A DNA stretch of 13,715 nucleotides from Desulfobacula sp. (GTDB lineage: Bacteria > Desulfobacterota > Desulfobacteria > Desulfobacterales > Desulfobacteraceae). The stretch lies in NCBI GenBank assembly GCA_029940235.1, contig JAOZRI010000030.1, positions 1 to 13,715 of the forward strand. The letters run 5' to 3'. Of this stretch, positions 1-7,544 are shown in pieces. The number at the start of each line of letters is the position of its first letter. Positions within the stretch are counted from its first letter, which is position 1. The notes beneath the pieces are model-generated. The model saw nothing but the letters and a program-made list of their open reading frames with translations, searched no databases and was not told where the DNA came from. The position numbers were made by a program, and so were the translations under genes.

Positions 1-488
1 GTGCTGCTGTTGGTACTTCTCCTGCCTATGGATGTTCAGCCCAGGTTGCTGAAGTCACTGTTGATATGGAGACAGGCCAGGTTATCATTGAAAACATAAC
101 CGATGCCCATGATTGCGGCAAAGCGATCAACATGACTTCTGTAGAAGGACAGATGGAAGGATCTGTATCCATGGGAGTTGGCGAAGCCATGCACGAGGAG
201 GTTATTTTTGATGACAAGGGCAATGTAATCAACAATGACCTTGCAGAGTACAAACTTGTTACAGCAATGGATATGCCTGCTGTCAAAGCAATTGTTGTGG
301 AAAGTGATGAACCAAATGGACCATTTGGTGCCAAAGAAGTTGGAGAAGGTGCTATCATGCCCACAATTCCTGCTATTTTAAATGCTGTTTATGATGCAGC
401 AGGAGTAAGGGTCTTTGAACTCCCATTGACTCCTGAACGGGTTTACACTGCTATTCAGGAATATAAGGAAAGGACAGGAGCTGCTTAA
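1..488 (+). CDS. mop: Mop-type molybdenum aldehyde oxidoreductase, C-terminal part (5' end outside window)
   Basis: Only about the last 161 residues are present; the frame is open from base 3 to the TAA at 486-488. The xanthine oxidase family oxidises aldehydes or hydroxylates heterocycles at a molybdenum-molybdopterin centre. The fragment matches the last molybdopterin-binding domain: TGQV..I.....DCGKAIN near its start, then EGQMEGSVSMGVGEA, and near the end GPFGAKEVGEGA. The second Glu of that last motif (codon 345-347) sits where the family has its catalytic base. The end PLTPERVYTAIQ is also typical. The iron-sulfur domains that would separate a one-chain Mop (about 900 residues) from a separate large subunit lie upstream, so the symbol is tentative. 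The cofactor-maturation genes directly downstream, including a MocA-like protein, support a cytosine-dinucleotide cofactor as in Desulfovibrio gigas Mop. Substrate cannot be told. Confidence 0.85.
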   Translation, partial: AAVGTSPAYGCSAQVAEVTVDMETGQVIIENITDAHDCGKAINMTSVEGQMEGSVSMGVGEAMHEEVIFDDKGNVINNDLAEYKLVTAMDMPAVKAIVVESDEPNGPFGAKEVGEGAIMPTIPAILNAVYDAAGVRVFELPLTPERVYTAIQEYKERTGAA

Positions 489-506
489 AGCCTATGTCCT
501 TACAGT

Positions 507-1289
507 ATGTCAGAGCCTGATAACCCAAAGACCGCGCAACACCTGAAGGCTGCATGTAAAGAGCGTTATGCACGCCAGATCCTTTTGCCCCAGATCGGCT
601 CCAAAGGTCAGCAGGCACTCGGTAAATCCAGTGTCCTGATCGCCGGAGCCGGGGGGCTTGGATCAATATCAAGCCTTTACCTTGCTGCTGCCGGTGTGGG
701 GCATATTATCATTGCTGACCATGACCATGTAGAAGAGAGTAATCTTAACAGACAATTATTACACTCTGAAACTTCCCTTGGAATAGAAAAAGTAAAATCT
801 GCCGCTAACCGCCTACAAGAGCTAAACTCCTCAATTAAGATTACCCCTGTTCAAAAAAAACTGAATGCAAAAAATATAGATTTACTTGTTAAAAAAATTG
901 ATATTATTGTTGACGCATGTGATAATTATAAAACAAGACAAATTTTAAACCGGGCATCAATCCGGCATGACATACCCTTTATATTTGGCGGAGTACAAGG
1001 ATTTAACGGCATGGTATCATGCTTTATTCCTGGACGCACACCCTGTTTTGAATGCATTGTAAAACCTCCAAAAAACAAGATTGACAAGGGTATAATTGGA
1101 GCTGTTGCCGGCATAACAGCATCCATACAGACCATGGAAACCATTAAATTATTATTGAATATTGGCTCAAGAGCTGACAGGCTTGAAAACAGGCTTCTTA
1201 AAATTTCAGGCCTTGATATGAAAATAAAATCCATATCACTTGAGCCTGATCCAGACTGTCGTGTTTGCAAACACATTAACTGTAAATAA
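507..1289 (+). CDS. MoeB/ThiF/HesA-family sulfur-carrier adenylyltransferase
   Basis: This 260-residue protein should adenylate the C-terminal glycine of a small sulfur carrier using ATP, the first step of molybdopterin or thiamine sulfur transfer. Visible features are RYARQILLPQIG at 20-31, the nucleotide loop GAGGLGS at 47-53, D71 followed by NLNRQ at 79-83 (the usual arginine), VDACDN at 135-140, and a zinc site formed by C180/C183 and C251/C254, spaced as in E. coli MoeB. There is no rhodanese domain. It starts 18 nt after the oxidoreductase stop without a clear Shine-Dalgarno sequence. The likely partner is the 66-residue carrier encoded 49 nt downstream. MoeB and ThiF cannot be separated by sequence alone; the molybdenum context favours a MoeB-like role. 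Base composition changes sharply within the gene: by hand count 511-660 is about 58% GC and 781-930 about 29%. Confidence 0.88.
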   Translation: MSEPDNPKTAQHLKAACKERYARQILLPQIGSKGQQALGKSSVLIAGAGGLGSISSLYLAAAGVGHIIIADHDHVEESNLNRQLLHSETSLGIEKVKSAANRLQELNSSIKITPVQKKLNAKNIDLLVKKIDIIVDACDNYKTRQILNRASIRHDIPFIFGGVQGFNGMVSCFIPGRTPCFECIVKPPKNKIDKGIIGAVAGITASIQTMETIKLLLNIGSRADRLENRLLKISGLDMKIKSISLEPDPDCRVCKHINCK

Positions 1290-1338
1290 TAAATTATACT
1301 GTTTTCCATTAAAAGAGTGCTTAATAAAGGGGGAAAAT

Positions 1339-1539
1339 ATGAAAATAGAATTAAATGGCTTAGGGGAAACTATTCCTGAAAATATAAGCATTGATGCTCT
1401 CATTGACCTGTTCAAAGAGGGTGATCCCGATTTAATTGTTGAAGTCAATGGTAAATATATTTTTCCAAAAAATTATAAAAAAACAACTATCATAGAAAAT
1501 GATACTATAGAATTTATCAACCCCAACCTTGGTGGATAA
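1339..1539 (+). CDS. ThiS/MoaD-family small sulfur carrier protein
   Basis: A 66-residue protein ending Pro-Asn-Leu-Gly-Gly. A Gly-Gly end is what this ubiquitin-like family needs for adenylation and thiocarboxylate formation. The first strand (MKIELNGLGE) and a later VEVNGKYI segment also fit a beta-grasp fold. The ATG at 1339 is chosen because AAAGGGGGA, a strong ribosome site, ends five bases before it. The same frame is open further upstream, but that part overlaps the end of the adenylyltransferase gene and has no such site. Immediate proximity to a MoeB/ThiF-like activator suggests a dedicated pair. MoaD would donate sulfur to precursor Z to make molybdopterin, while ThiS serves thiamine; there are no other thiamine genes here, so a molybdopterin or related sulfur-transfer role is the better guess. 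ThiS-like carriers also serve tungsten/molybdenum oxidoreductase clusters in anaerobes. Confidence 0.82.
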   Translation: MKIELNGLGETIPENISIDALIDLFKEGDPDLIVEVNGKYIFPKNYKKTTIIENDTIEFINPNLGG

Positions 1540-1559
1540 TTTTCAAAGAAAACTAAATT

Positions 1560-2600
1560 ATGAAATACTATGAAAAAGACAAATTAAAGGCTATCCCTGT
1601 TCAAGAGGCTGTTGGCAAAATTCTGCTCCACGATATCACAAAGATTGTTCCTGATATTTTTAAGGGACCTTCCTTTAAAAAAGGTCATCTTATTAAAGAG
1701 TCAGATGTCCAAGAGTTGCTCAATCTTGGAAAAGAACATATTTATGTTGCATGCCTTAATGGTGAAATTCATGAAAATGATGCTGCTATCAGGATTGCCA
1801 GGGCTTCCCTTGGGAATAATATCACCTTGGGCAAACCCAATGAGGGCAAGGTAGGATTTACATCAAAAATCCAGGGTCTTTTAAAAATAAATATTCAAGG
1901 CCTCATGGAACTCAACTCTGTCCAGGATGTTATATTTTCCTCTCTTCATACCAATCAAATGGTAAGCCTGGGCAAAGAACTTGCAGGCACAAGAGTTATC
2001 CCTCTTTCCACAGATGAAAACAATATCATTGAGGCTGAAAAAGTCTGTAAAAAATATTTTCCCATAATTGATGTAAAACCTTTTATAAAAACAGATGTTG
2101 GGATGGTCATCACAGGCTCAGAGGTTTACAGCGGAAGAATCAAAGATGGATTTGGTCCTGTTGTTCAAAAGAAATTTGAAGAGCTTGGATCCAGAATCAT
2201 GGAAAAGAAAATTGTTTCTGATGAGCTTGATATGACTGTATCTGCCATAAGAGACCTGATAGAAAAAGGAGCTGGCATGATTGCTGTAACCGGCGGCATG
2301 TCTGTGGACCCTGATGACCTCACCCCTGCTGCCATACGTGCTGCAGGAGGTGAAATCGTATCCTATGGAGCTCCTGTTCTGCCAGGTGCCATGTTCATGC
2401 TTGCATTCATAGATGATATCCCTGTTATAGGTCTTCCAGGGTGTGTCATGTATTATCGGGCATCAATTTTTGATCTTGTTGTTCCAAGACTTCTTGCAGG
2501 AGAAAAAGTTACTAAATCAGACATCATACAAATGGGACATGGTGGATTTTGTTCATCATGTAAAACATGCAGGTTTCCTTCCTGCAGCTTTGGAAAATAA
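1560..2600 (+). CDS. MoeA/CinA-like molybdopterin-binding protein with four-cysteine tail
   Basis: A 346-residue protein with a MoCF_biosynth (MoeA/MogA/CinA-type) domain at roughly 175-320. Diagnostic stretches are VGMVITGSEVYSGRI, AVTGGMSVDPDDLTPAAI at 242-259, GAPVLPGAMFMLA, and IGLPGCVMYYRAS. The N-terminal half lacks recognisable full MoeA domains, so this is the MoeA-like group often found near molybdenum hydroxylases rather than MoeA itself. MoeA and MogA insert molybdate into adenylylated molybdopterin; a role in handling or inserting the cofactor for the neighbouring oxidoreductase is inferred. The C-terminus is GHGGF followed by C331-x2-C334-x2-C337-x4-C342 and a final FGK, which could hold zinc or an iron-sulfur cluster. 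The gene begins 20 nt after the sulfur-carrier stop with only a weak purine-rich ribosome site. Confidence 0.85.
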   Translation: MKYYEKDKLKAIPVQEAVGKILLHDITKIVPDIFKGPSFKKGHLIKESDVQELLNLGKEHIYVACLNGEIHENDAAIRIARASLGNNITLGKPNEGKVGFTSKIQGLLKINIQGLMELNSVQDVIFSSLHTNQMVSLGKELAGTRVIPLSTDENNIIEAEKVCKKYFPIIDVKPFIKTDVGMVITGSEVYSGRIKDGFGPVVQKKFEELGSRIMEKKIVSDELDMTVSAIRDLIEKGAGMIAVTGGMSVDPDDLTPAAIRAAGGEIVSYGAPVLPGAMFMLAFIDDIPVIGLPGCVMYYRASIFDLVVPRLLAGEKVTKSDIIQMGHGGFCSSCKTCRFPSCSFGK

Positions 2601-2688
2601 CCGGCATGGCAGTAGCATAATTGTTTTTCACAATAAAGAGTTAAGGTATAACCTCAAATTGCACAACGCCAAATAAAAGAGTTATGAT

Positions 2689-3732
2689 ATGGAATTATTA
2701 AATCAACAGATACTTGACAATCTCGAAAAAAATGAAACCTTTGCCATTGCCACAATAATCACACACCAGGGTTCCACCCCAAGAACCTCTGGCAGCAAGA
2801 TGGTAGTATTAAAGGACAAAACCATTTATGGTACCATTGGCGGGGGGCTTGTGGAAGCAATGGTCATTGATGTATGTGTGGACATGATATCTCAAAATAG
2901 ATGTTCAATCAGGGAATTTACCCTTGATCAGGAGCTCAAGGATGGTCTGGATATGGTCTGTGGCGGAGCTCTTTCTGTCATGATTGAAACAGTTATCCCA
3001 GATCCCGGTCTTGCAAGTATGTTTCATGCCCTTGCTGATCTTGAAACAGAGGGGAAAAAAGGGTTTCTTGTTTCAAAAATTCAAGGTTTCAGTAAATCAG
3101 ATTTTACAATGCAAAAATGCCTTGTTCTGCCCGATGGAAGTATTTTTGGGAATAATATGCTGCCTAAATCTCTTTTTGATGCTATTCTTGACAACAAGTT
3201 TCATGGTTCAGCTCCAATAATTCACAACCATAACCTTGATGAATTTATTATTGAACCAATCCTGGCCAAGGAGTGTATATATATTTTTGGTGCAGGACAT
3301 GTTGGATTTCAGCTTGCACGGATTGCCCATATTACTGGTTTTCAAACTATTATTATTGATGACAGAGAAGAGTTTGCAAACTATCAACGTTTCCCCCATG
3401 CAAGGGAAGTCCAGGCTGTAAAACACTTTTCCAATGCTTTTGACAATCTTAAAATTGATAACAATTCATATATTGTTATTCTTACGCGGGGCCATCTCCA
3501 TGATCAGACCGTTCTTGAAGCTGCCCTTAAAACATCTCCTGCCTATATCGGCATGATAGGAAGCAGAACAAAAAGAGACAAGATATACGCAAACCTTTTA
3601 CAAAAAGGAATTGCAAAAAAGATATTAGGAGCAGTATATTCTCCCATTGGTCTTGAGATAGATGCCCAGACCCCTGGAGAGATTGCTGTAAGCATTATGG
3701 GAGAAATTATCAAAAAAAGATATAGCAATTGA
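2689..3732 (+). CDS. xdhC: XdhC/CoxI-family molybdenum hydroxylase maturation factor
   Basis: A 347-residue, full-length two-domain protein. The N-terminal XdhC/CoxI domain shows HQGSTPRTSGSKM at 26-38, GTIGGGLVE at 48-56 and DMVCGG at 88-93. The C-terminal Rossmann domain shows FGAGHVG at 200-206, IIDDREEF at 222-229, LTRGHLHD at 265-272 and GMIGSRTKR at 288-296, ending PIGLEIDAQTPGEIAVSI. Characterised members bind the molybdenum cofactor, promote exchange of the terminal oxo group for sulfur with a cysteine desulfurase, and deliver it to a xanthine-oxidase-type enzyme. The obvious client is the upstream oxidoreductase. The gene starts 88 nt after the previous stop; that gap has no convincing hairpin or promoter. 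Its TGA overlaps the start of the MocA-like gene. Confidence 0.93.
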   Translation: MELLNQQILDNLEKNETFAIATIITHQGSTPRTSGSKMVVLKDKTIYGTIGGGLVEAMVIDVCVDMISQNRCSIREFTLDQELKDGLDMVCGGALSVMIETVIPDPGLASMFHALADLETEGKKGFLVSKIQGFSKSDFTMQKCLVLPDGSIFGNNMLPKSLFDAILDNKFHGSAPIIHNHNLDEFIIEPILAKECIYIFGAGHVGFQLARIAHITGFQTIIIDDREEFANYQRFPHAREVQAVKHFSNAFDNLKIDNNSYIVILTRGHLHDQTVLEAALKTSPAYIGMIGSRTKRDKIYANLLQKGIAKKILGAVYSPIGLEIDAQTPGEIAVSIMGEIIKKRYSN

Positions 3733-4898
3733 GCAGCCAGCCCCAAAAAATATCAGCAATAATACCGGCTGCAGGGTTATCCACAAGGATGCATGAATAC
3801 AAACCTCTGCTAAAAATTGGCAAGCTTACAATAATTGAACATACAATAGGGGTTTTTCAAAAATGTAATATCAGTGATATTATTGTGGTAACAGGCCATA
3901 ACCAGAAAAAAATTGAACCTGTAATACAAAATGCCGGTGCCAGATCTGTTTTTAACAAAATTTTTAAAGAGGGCATGCTGAGCTCAATACAAACAGGAGT
4001 TAAACAAATCTGTTCTGAAAGCTCTGGTTTTCTCCTGCTGCCTGTAGACATTCCCCTTGTCAGACCTTCTACACTTAAGGGTATTATATCCATTGCAAAA
4101 AAAAACCAAAAGCACATTATTATTCCAAAATTCAACAAAGAACCTGGGCACCCCCCTTTTATACCTGCATGGCTGATACCAAAGATTCTTAAACTCAAAG
4201 ATGATTCAAATCTTGGTGCGCTGCTGCTTTCTCTAAAAGAACACCAGAAAGACCACACTGTCCATGATTCAACCATTTTAATGGATGCTGACACTCCAAA
4301 AGCCTATAAGACACTAAAAGAAAAATACAATACCATTGATATTCCGGATAAAAATGAGTGTCTCTCCATTATCAATACAGATCTCAAAGAAGAAGAAAAT
4401 ATCCAGTCCCATGTAAAACTGGTGACCAAAACAGCCATAATGCTTGCCATGGCAGTTAGGGCAAATCCTGTAATAACAAAACCAGGTAAAAACAATCTTG
4501 ACACCATTGGTCTTGATGTGGATCTAATTTATGCAGGAGCTCTTCTCCACGATATCAAACGAAAAGAGAGAAATCATGCACAATCAGGTGCCCAATATCT
4601 TTTATCCCTTGGGTTTCCAAAGGTTGCAGATATTATCTCCCAACACATGGATCTTAATTTACCTCTTTCAGACAATCTGACTGAAACTCAAATCGTCTAT
4701 TTTGCAGACAAACTGTGTAATGGTGCCATGCTTGAACCAGATCTTGACTACTCCAGGCGCTTTAAAGAAAAAATCAGACAAACACCCCATGCAAAAAAGA
4801 TAATTTTAAAACGATATGAACATTCTGTGATCATACAAAATCGAATCGAAGACCTTGCTAAAAAACCGATTAAATCCATTCTTTCAATGCTGATATGA
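3729..4898 (+). CDS. MocA-like molybdenum cofactor cytidylyltransferase fused to an HD domain
   Basis: A 389-residue two-domain protein. Residues 7-200 are a MobA/MocA-type nucleotidyltransferase: IPAAGLSTRM at 12-21 with KPLL at 25-28, LLLPVDIPLVRP at 102-113, EPGHPPFIP at 138-146, and DADTP at 186-190. AAGLSxRM followed by KPLL fits MocA, which adds CMP to molybdopterin, better than MobA (GMP). Residues 225-370 are an HD phosphohydrolase-like domain with H228, LLHDIKR containing H274-D275, SQHMDL with H306, and FADKL with D327, so the metal-binding set looks complete. The start is TTG at 3729, inside the xdhC stop (TTGA overlap); no ATG lies between it and the AAG motif. Translation is probably coupled to xdhC, and its TGA overlaps the next ATG. 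The HD substrate is unknown. Confidence 0.85.
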   Translation: MSSQPQKISAIIPAAGLSTRMHEYKPLLKIGKLTIIEHTIGVFQKCNISDIIVVTGHNQKKIEPVIQNAGARSVFNKIFKEGMLSSIQTGVKQICSESSGFLLLPVDIPLVRPSTLKGIISIAKKNQKHIIIPKFNKEPGHPPFIPAWLIPKILKLKDDSNLGALLLSLKEHQKDHTVHDSTILMDADTPKAYKTLKEKYNTIDIPDKNECLSIINTDLKEEENIQSHVKLVTKTAIMLAMAVRANPVITKPGKNNLDTIGLDVDLIYAGALLHDIKRKERNHAQSGAQYLLSLGFPKVADIISQHMDLNLPLSDNLTETQIVYFADKLCNGAMLEPDLDYSRRFKEKIRQTPHAKKIILKRYEHSVIIQNRIEDLAKKPIKSILSMLI

Positions 4899-5554
4899 AC
4901 ATACTCAATTCATATACACCCGGCTCAAAAAGATTTCAGGAAGAGCTGTCAAATCAGTATTTCAAACCCCATAAAAATAATTCTTTAATCTTTCTTTTGC
5001 GACATGGACAGATAAATGGTCACAAAATAAAACGTTTTATCGGTCAGACAGATGTTCCATTGGATCATACAGGTATAAAACAGGCAATGTTCTGGCAGAA
5101 ATCCTTTGCTTCAATAAAATTTAATGCTGTTTATTCAAGCTCTATGCAACGTTGTCTTAATACAGCTCAACTGGCAAGCCCACAAAGCCATATCAATATT
5201 AGCCCGGGACTCAATGAAATCAATATGGGAGAATGGGATGGTAAGAGCTTTACTAAAATTAAAAAAGAGAAGCCTGGAGAGTTTAAAAAAAGGGGTGAAA
5301 ATATATATAAATTCCGACCTGCCAAAGGAGAAAGTTTTCAAAATCTATCCAACCGGGTGTTTCCCTTTTTCAAGGAACTAAAAACAAAACTATCGGAATT
5401 AAATACCAGAGGCAATAAAATACTTGTAGTAACACATGCTGGAGTTATCAGAATTCTTCTCTGCCATATCCTTGGAATGAACCCTGAAGACCTGTTTAAA
5501 ATTAAACTTAATTATGGTCATCTATTTATTTTAAAAATCAAGCATACGGTTTAA
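4895..5554 (+). CDS. Histidine phosphatase (phosphoglycerate mutase-like) family protein
   Basis: A 219-residue protein of the branch-1 histidine phosphatase superfamily. Catalytic features are LLRHG at 34-38 (H37 is phosphorylated in the family), [11 protein letters not shown] at 81-91 with R86, [11 protein letters not shown] at 106-116 with the acid E108, and VTHAGVIR at 179-186 with the second histidine H181. Alpha-ribazole phosphatase (CobC) has the same overall pattern, but no cobalamin genes are here. The ATG overlaps the MocA-HD stop (ATGA), so it is probably co-translated and belongs to the molybdenum operon. A role removing a phosphate from a nucleotide or cofactor intermediate is only a guess from context. 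About 28 residues precede the first strand, longer than in minimal members. The 3' end overlaps the convergent nadA gene by 24 nt. Confidence 0.83.
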   Translation: MNILNSYTPGSKRFQEELSNQYFKPHKNNSLIFLLRHGQINGHKIKRFIGQTDVPLDHTGIKQAMFWQKSFASIKFNAVYSSSMQRCLNTAQLASPQSHINISPGLNEINMGEWDGKSFTKIKKEKPGEFKKRGENIYKFRPAKGESFQNLSNRVFPFFKELKTKLSELNTRGNKILVVTHAGVIRILLCHILGMNPEDLFKIKLNYGHLFILKIKHTV

Positions 5555-6583
5555 AGGGATCAAAGCTTTCTGGCGTATAGTTTCATCAATGTGGATTTCA
5601 TTATCTGGATTTTCATCTTCAAGAACCTGGGCAAGATTTTTAAGACCATTCATGGCCATCCAGGGGCAGCGTAAACATGATTCGCATGTGGCAAAATCAC
5701 CGCCTGTTGGAGCTTCCATAAATATTTTATCCGGGGCTGCCTGCTTCATTTTATAAAAAATACCAGGTTCTGTTGCCACAATAAAACTTTTTGCATCAAG
5801 TTTTTTTGCTGCATCTATTATTGCAGTGGTAGAACCTACAATATCTGCCATTGCAATTATATCCTCCGGAGATTCAGGATGAACAAGAACAGCAGCTTCA
5901 GGATACTGCAGTTTCAAATCTTTAATACCTTTGGCCTTAAAACTTTCATGTACCACACATGTTCCAGGCCACAACAGCATATTCTTGGCTCCACTCATCC
6001 TCTTGACATAATTACCAAGATATTTATCAGGAGCCCAGAGAATTTTTTCACCAATATCTGTCAGATGTTTTGCTATTTTTAAGGCAATACCGGAAGTTAC
6101 CACCCAGTCAGCTCTGGCTTTTACAGCAGCACTGGTGTTGGCATAAACTACCACAGTATGATCAGGATGGGAGTCGCAGTATTTTTCAAATAAAGATGCA
6201 GGGCAGCTTATATCAAGAGAACAGTCAGCCCTTGTGTCCGGCATCAATACCTTTTTTTCTGGATTTAGTATTTTGGCAGTCTCACCCATGAAACGAACAC
6301 CTGCCACCACAAGGGTTGAGGCCGGATGTTTATTTCCAAATTTTGCCATCTCCAACGAATCTGCTACAGTACCGCCTGTTTCATCGGCAAGTTGCTGTAG
6401 TTCAGGAGCGGTATAATAGTGAGCAACCAGAACAGCTTTCTTCTTTTTAAGCAGATGTTTAATTTTAATTATTAAATGCTTCCTGGCAGCTTTATCCAAA
6501 CCTGCATCCTGCTCTTCTGCAAGCTTTTTAGCATGCTTCACCTTGATTTTAATATTATCTATTTCTCTATTGATTTCCATCAT
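5531..6583 (-). CDS. nadA: Quinolinate synthase A
   Basis: NadA condenses iminoaspartate with dihydroxyacetone phosphate to quinolinate in de novo NAD synthesis, using a [4Fe-4S] cluster in the cytoplasm. From the ATG at 6583 the protein has 350 residues, close to the E. coli enzyme. The three cluster cysteines fit: C121 (RADC), C209 (PGTC) and C306 in the CESCLRC motif at 300-306. Other family stretches are [45 protein letters not shown] and VHPESPEDI. The frame is open to a TTG at 6619. ATG 6583 is preferred, but a ribosome site (AAGGTGG) 16 nt before it would sit better before TTG 6589, so the exact start is unsure. nadB and nadC are not in the window. It is last in the minus-strand run, about 119 nt after comF. 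Confidence 0.96.
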   Translation of the reverse strand: MMEINREIDNIKIKVKHAKKLAEEQDAGLDKAARKHLIIKIKHLLKKKKAVLVAHYYTAPELQQLADETGGTVADSLEMAKFGNKHPASTLVVAGVRFMGETAKILNPEKKVLMPDTRADCSLDISCPASLFEKYCDSHPDHTVVVYANTSAAVKARADWVVTSGIALKIAKHLTDIGEKILWAPDKYLGNYVKRMSGAKNMLLWPGTCVVHESFKAKGIKDLKLQYPEAAVLVHPESPEDIIAMADIVGSTTAIIDAAKKLDAKSFIVATEPGIFYKMKQAAPDKIFMEAPTGGDFATCESCLRCPWMAMNGLKNLAQVLEDENPDNEIHIDETIRQKALIPLNRMLDF

Positions 6584-6598
6584 AATCAAAAAGATAAC

Positions 6599-6611
6599 AC
6601 CACCTTGTGGT
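6599..6611 (-). promoter_or_regulatory. Small inverted repeat over the nadA ribosome site
   Basis: On the minus strand ACCAC-AAG-GTGGT forms a perfect 5-bp stem with a 3-nt loop, and its loop and 3' arm contain the AAGGTGG ribosome site before nadA. The stem is short and may be chance; it could modestly limit translation initiation. Confidence 0.25.
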
Positions 6612-6702
6612 ATATGCAAGTATATTTATCAATTTAATAAATATGAAATGATTTAAGAAAATATTTTAAAATCCTGGCAATCCAGAACCCCTTAGATCAC
6701 CT

Positions 6703-7527
6703 TTAAGTTCTGGCAAGAACCAGAACCTCAACTCTGTTAACACCGTTTTTTAACAATTCTAAAGCAGCTTCGTTGCATGTCGCACCAGTGGTAAAAACAT
6801 CATCAATTAAAAGAATATTTTTATTTTTCACCCTCTTTTGATCAACCACTTTAAAGGCCTTTTTTAAATTATTTTTTCTCTGTTCAATATCAAAACCGGT
6901 TTGAGGTTTTGTTTTTTTAACCCTGACAAGGACACCTGTATCAATTTTCCATAAAGGTGTCTGTCCATAATGCTGTTGATATAATTTTACAAAATTACGG
7001 ATCAATAAAAAAGCCTGATTAAAACCACGTTCTCGAAGTTTGGTTTTATGCAGCGGCATTGGGATAATCAGATCAATATCAGGTTTTTCATAATGTGTTA
7101 AAAATGTTTGAAACAACAACAGCTCAAATACTTTTCCAGCAGCAAGTTTTGAACTGTATTTAAAAAGAGGAATAGCATCTTTGATTATACCCTTATATTC
7201 TGTTGCTGCCCTGACCTTTTCTACTTTTAATGGTGTTTTAATGCAGGCTTCACATACATGATTTTCATTAAAAACCTGGCTGAAACCTTGTGAAAATTTA
7301 ACTCCGCATTTTAAGCAGTAAGGATCCTCAATATGATAGAAACCTGCCTGCATACATGCATCACAAAAACAGGTCTCCATGGTATTAGGTTTACCCATGT
7401 CAGGGTCAATATATGCATTGCATTTTAAACACTTTAAAGGATATATAAGCTGTTCAAAAATTGCGATACCCTTTTTTACCATTAAAAAGGGATATGTACT
7501 CAAACAGTTTTTAAAGTTTGTGGTCAT
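6703..7527 (-). CDS. comF: ComF family protein (zinc finger plus phosphoribosyltransferase-like domain)
   Basis: A 274-residue protein. The N-terminal part carries paired cysteines typical of the ComF double zinc finger: C33/C36, C53/C55/C58, C71/C74 and C92/C95. The C-terminal half is a type I phosphoribosyltransferase fold, with PMPLHKTKLRERGFNQA at 156-172 and the PRPP loop NILLIDDVFTTGAT at 237-250. In competent bacteria ComF/GntX-like proteins are needed for DNA uptake, but the biochemical role is not settled; no other competence genes are nearby. The ATG at 7527 has AAAAGGTGG four bases upstream. It follows rlmB by 17 nt and is probably co-transcribed. A short inverted repeat (GTTCTGG/CCAGAAC, 6707-6726) covers its last codons but has no U-tract. 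Confidence 0.92.
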   Translation of the reverse strand: MTTNFKNCLSTYPFLMVKKGIAIFEQLIYPLKCLKCNAYIDPDMGKPNTMETCFCDACMQAGFYHIEDPYCLKCGVKFSQGFSQVFNENHVCEACIKTPLKVEKVRAATEYKGIIKDAIPLFKYSSKLAAGKVFELLLFQTFLTHYEKPDIDLIIPMPLHKTKLRERGFNQAFLLIRNFVKLYQQHYGQTPLWKIDTGVLVRVKKTKPQTGFDIEQRKNNLKKAFKVVDQKRVKNKNILLIDDVFTTGATCNEAALELLKNGVNRVEVLVLART

Positions 7528-7544
7528 ATACCACCTTTTAAACT

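Noticed and set aside
26..364. Minus-strand open frame of 112 codons over the oxidoreductase gene
   Set aside because: It is a shadow of a clearly conserved protein on the other strand and shows no family features.
926..1309. Minus-strand open frame of 127 codons within the thiF-like gene
   Set aside because: Lies opposite a conserved domain including the zinc cysteines; composition and lack of motifs point to chance.
2601..2688. Possible terminator or promoter in the gap before xdhC
   Set aside because: Only weak, imperfect stems (for example TTGT/ACAA) are visible, and no promoter with both boxes at proper spacing was found.
3857..4294. Minus-strand open frame of 145 codons opposite the MocA domain
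   Set aside because: Overlaps conserved transferase motifs on the + strand and has no recognisable domain or ribosome site.
6674..6726. Two short inverted repeats at the comF 3' end as a terminator
   Set aside because: Stems of 4 and 7 bp, partly inside the coding region and not followed by a U-tract on the transcribed strand.
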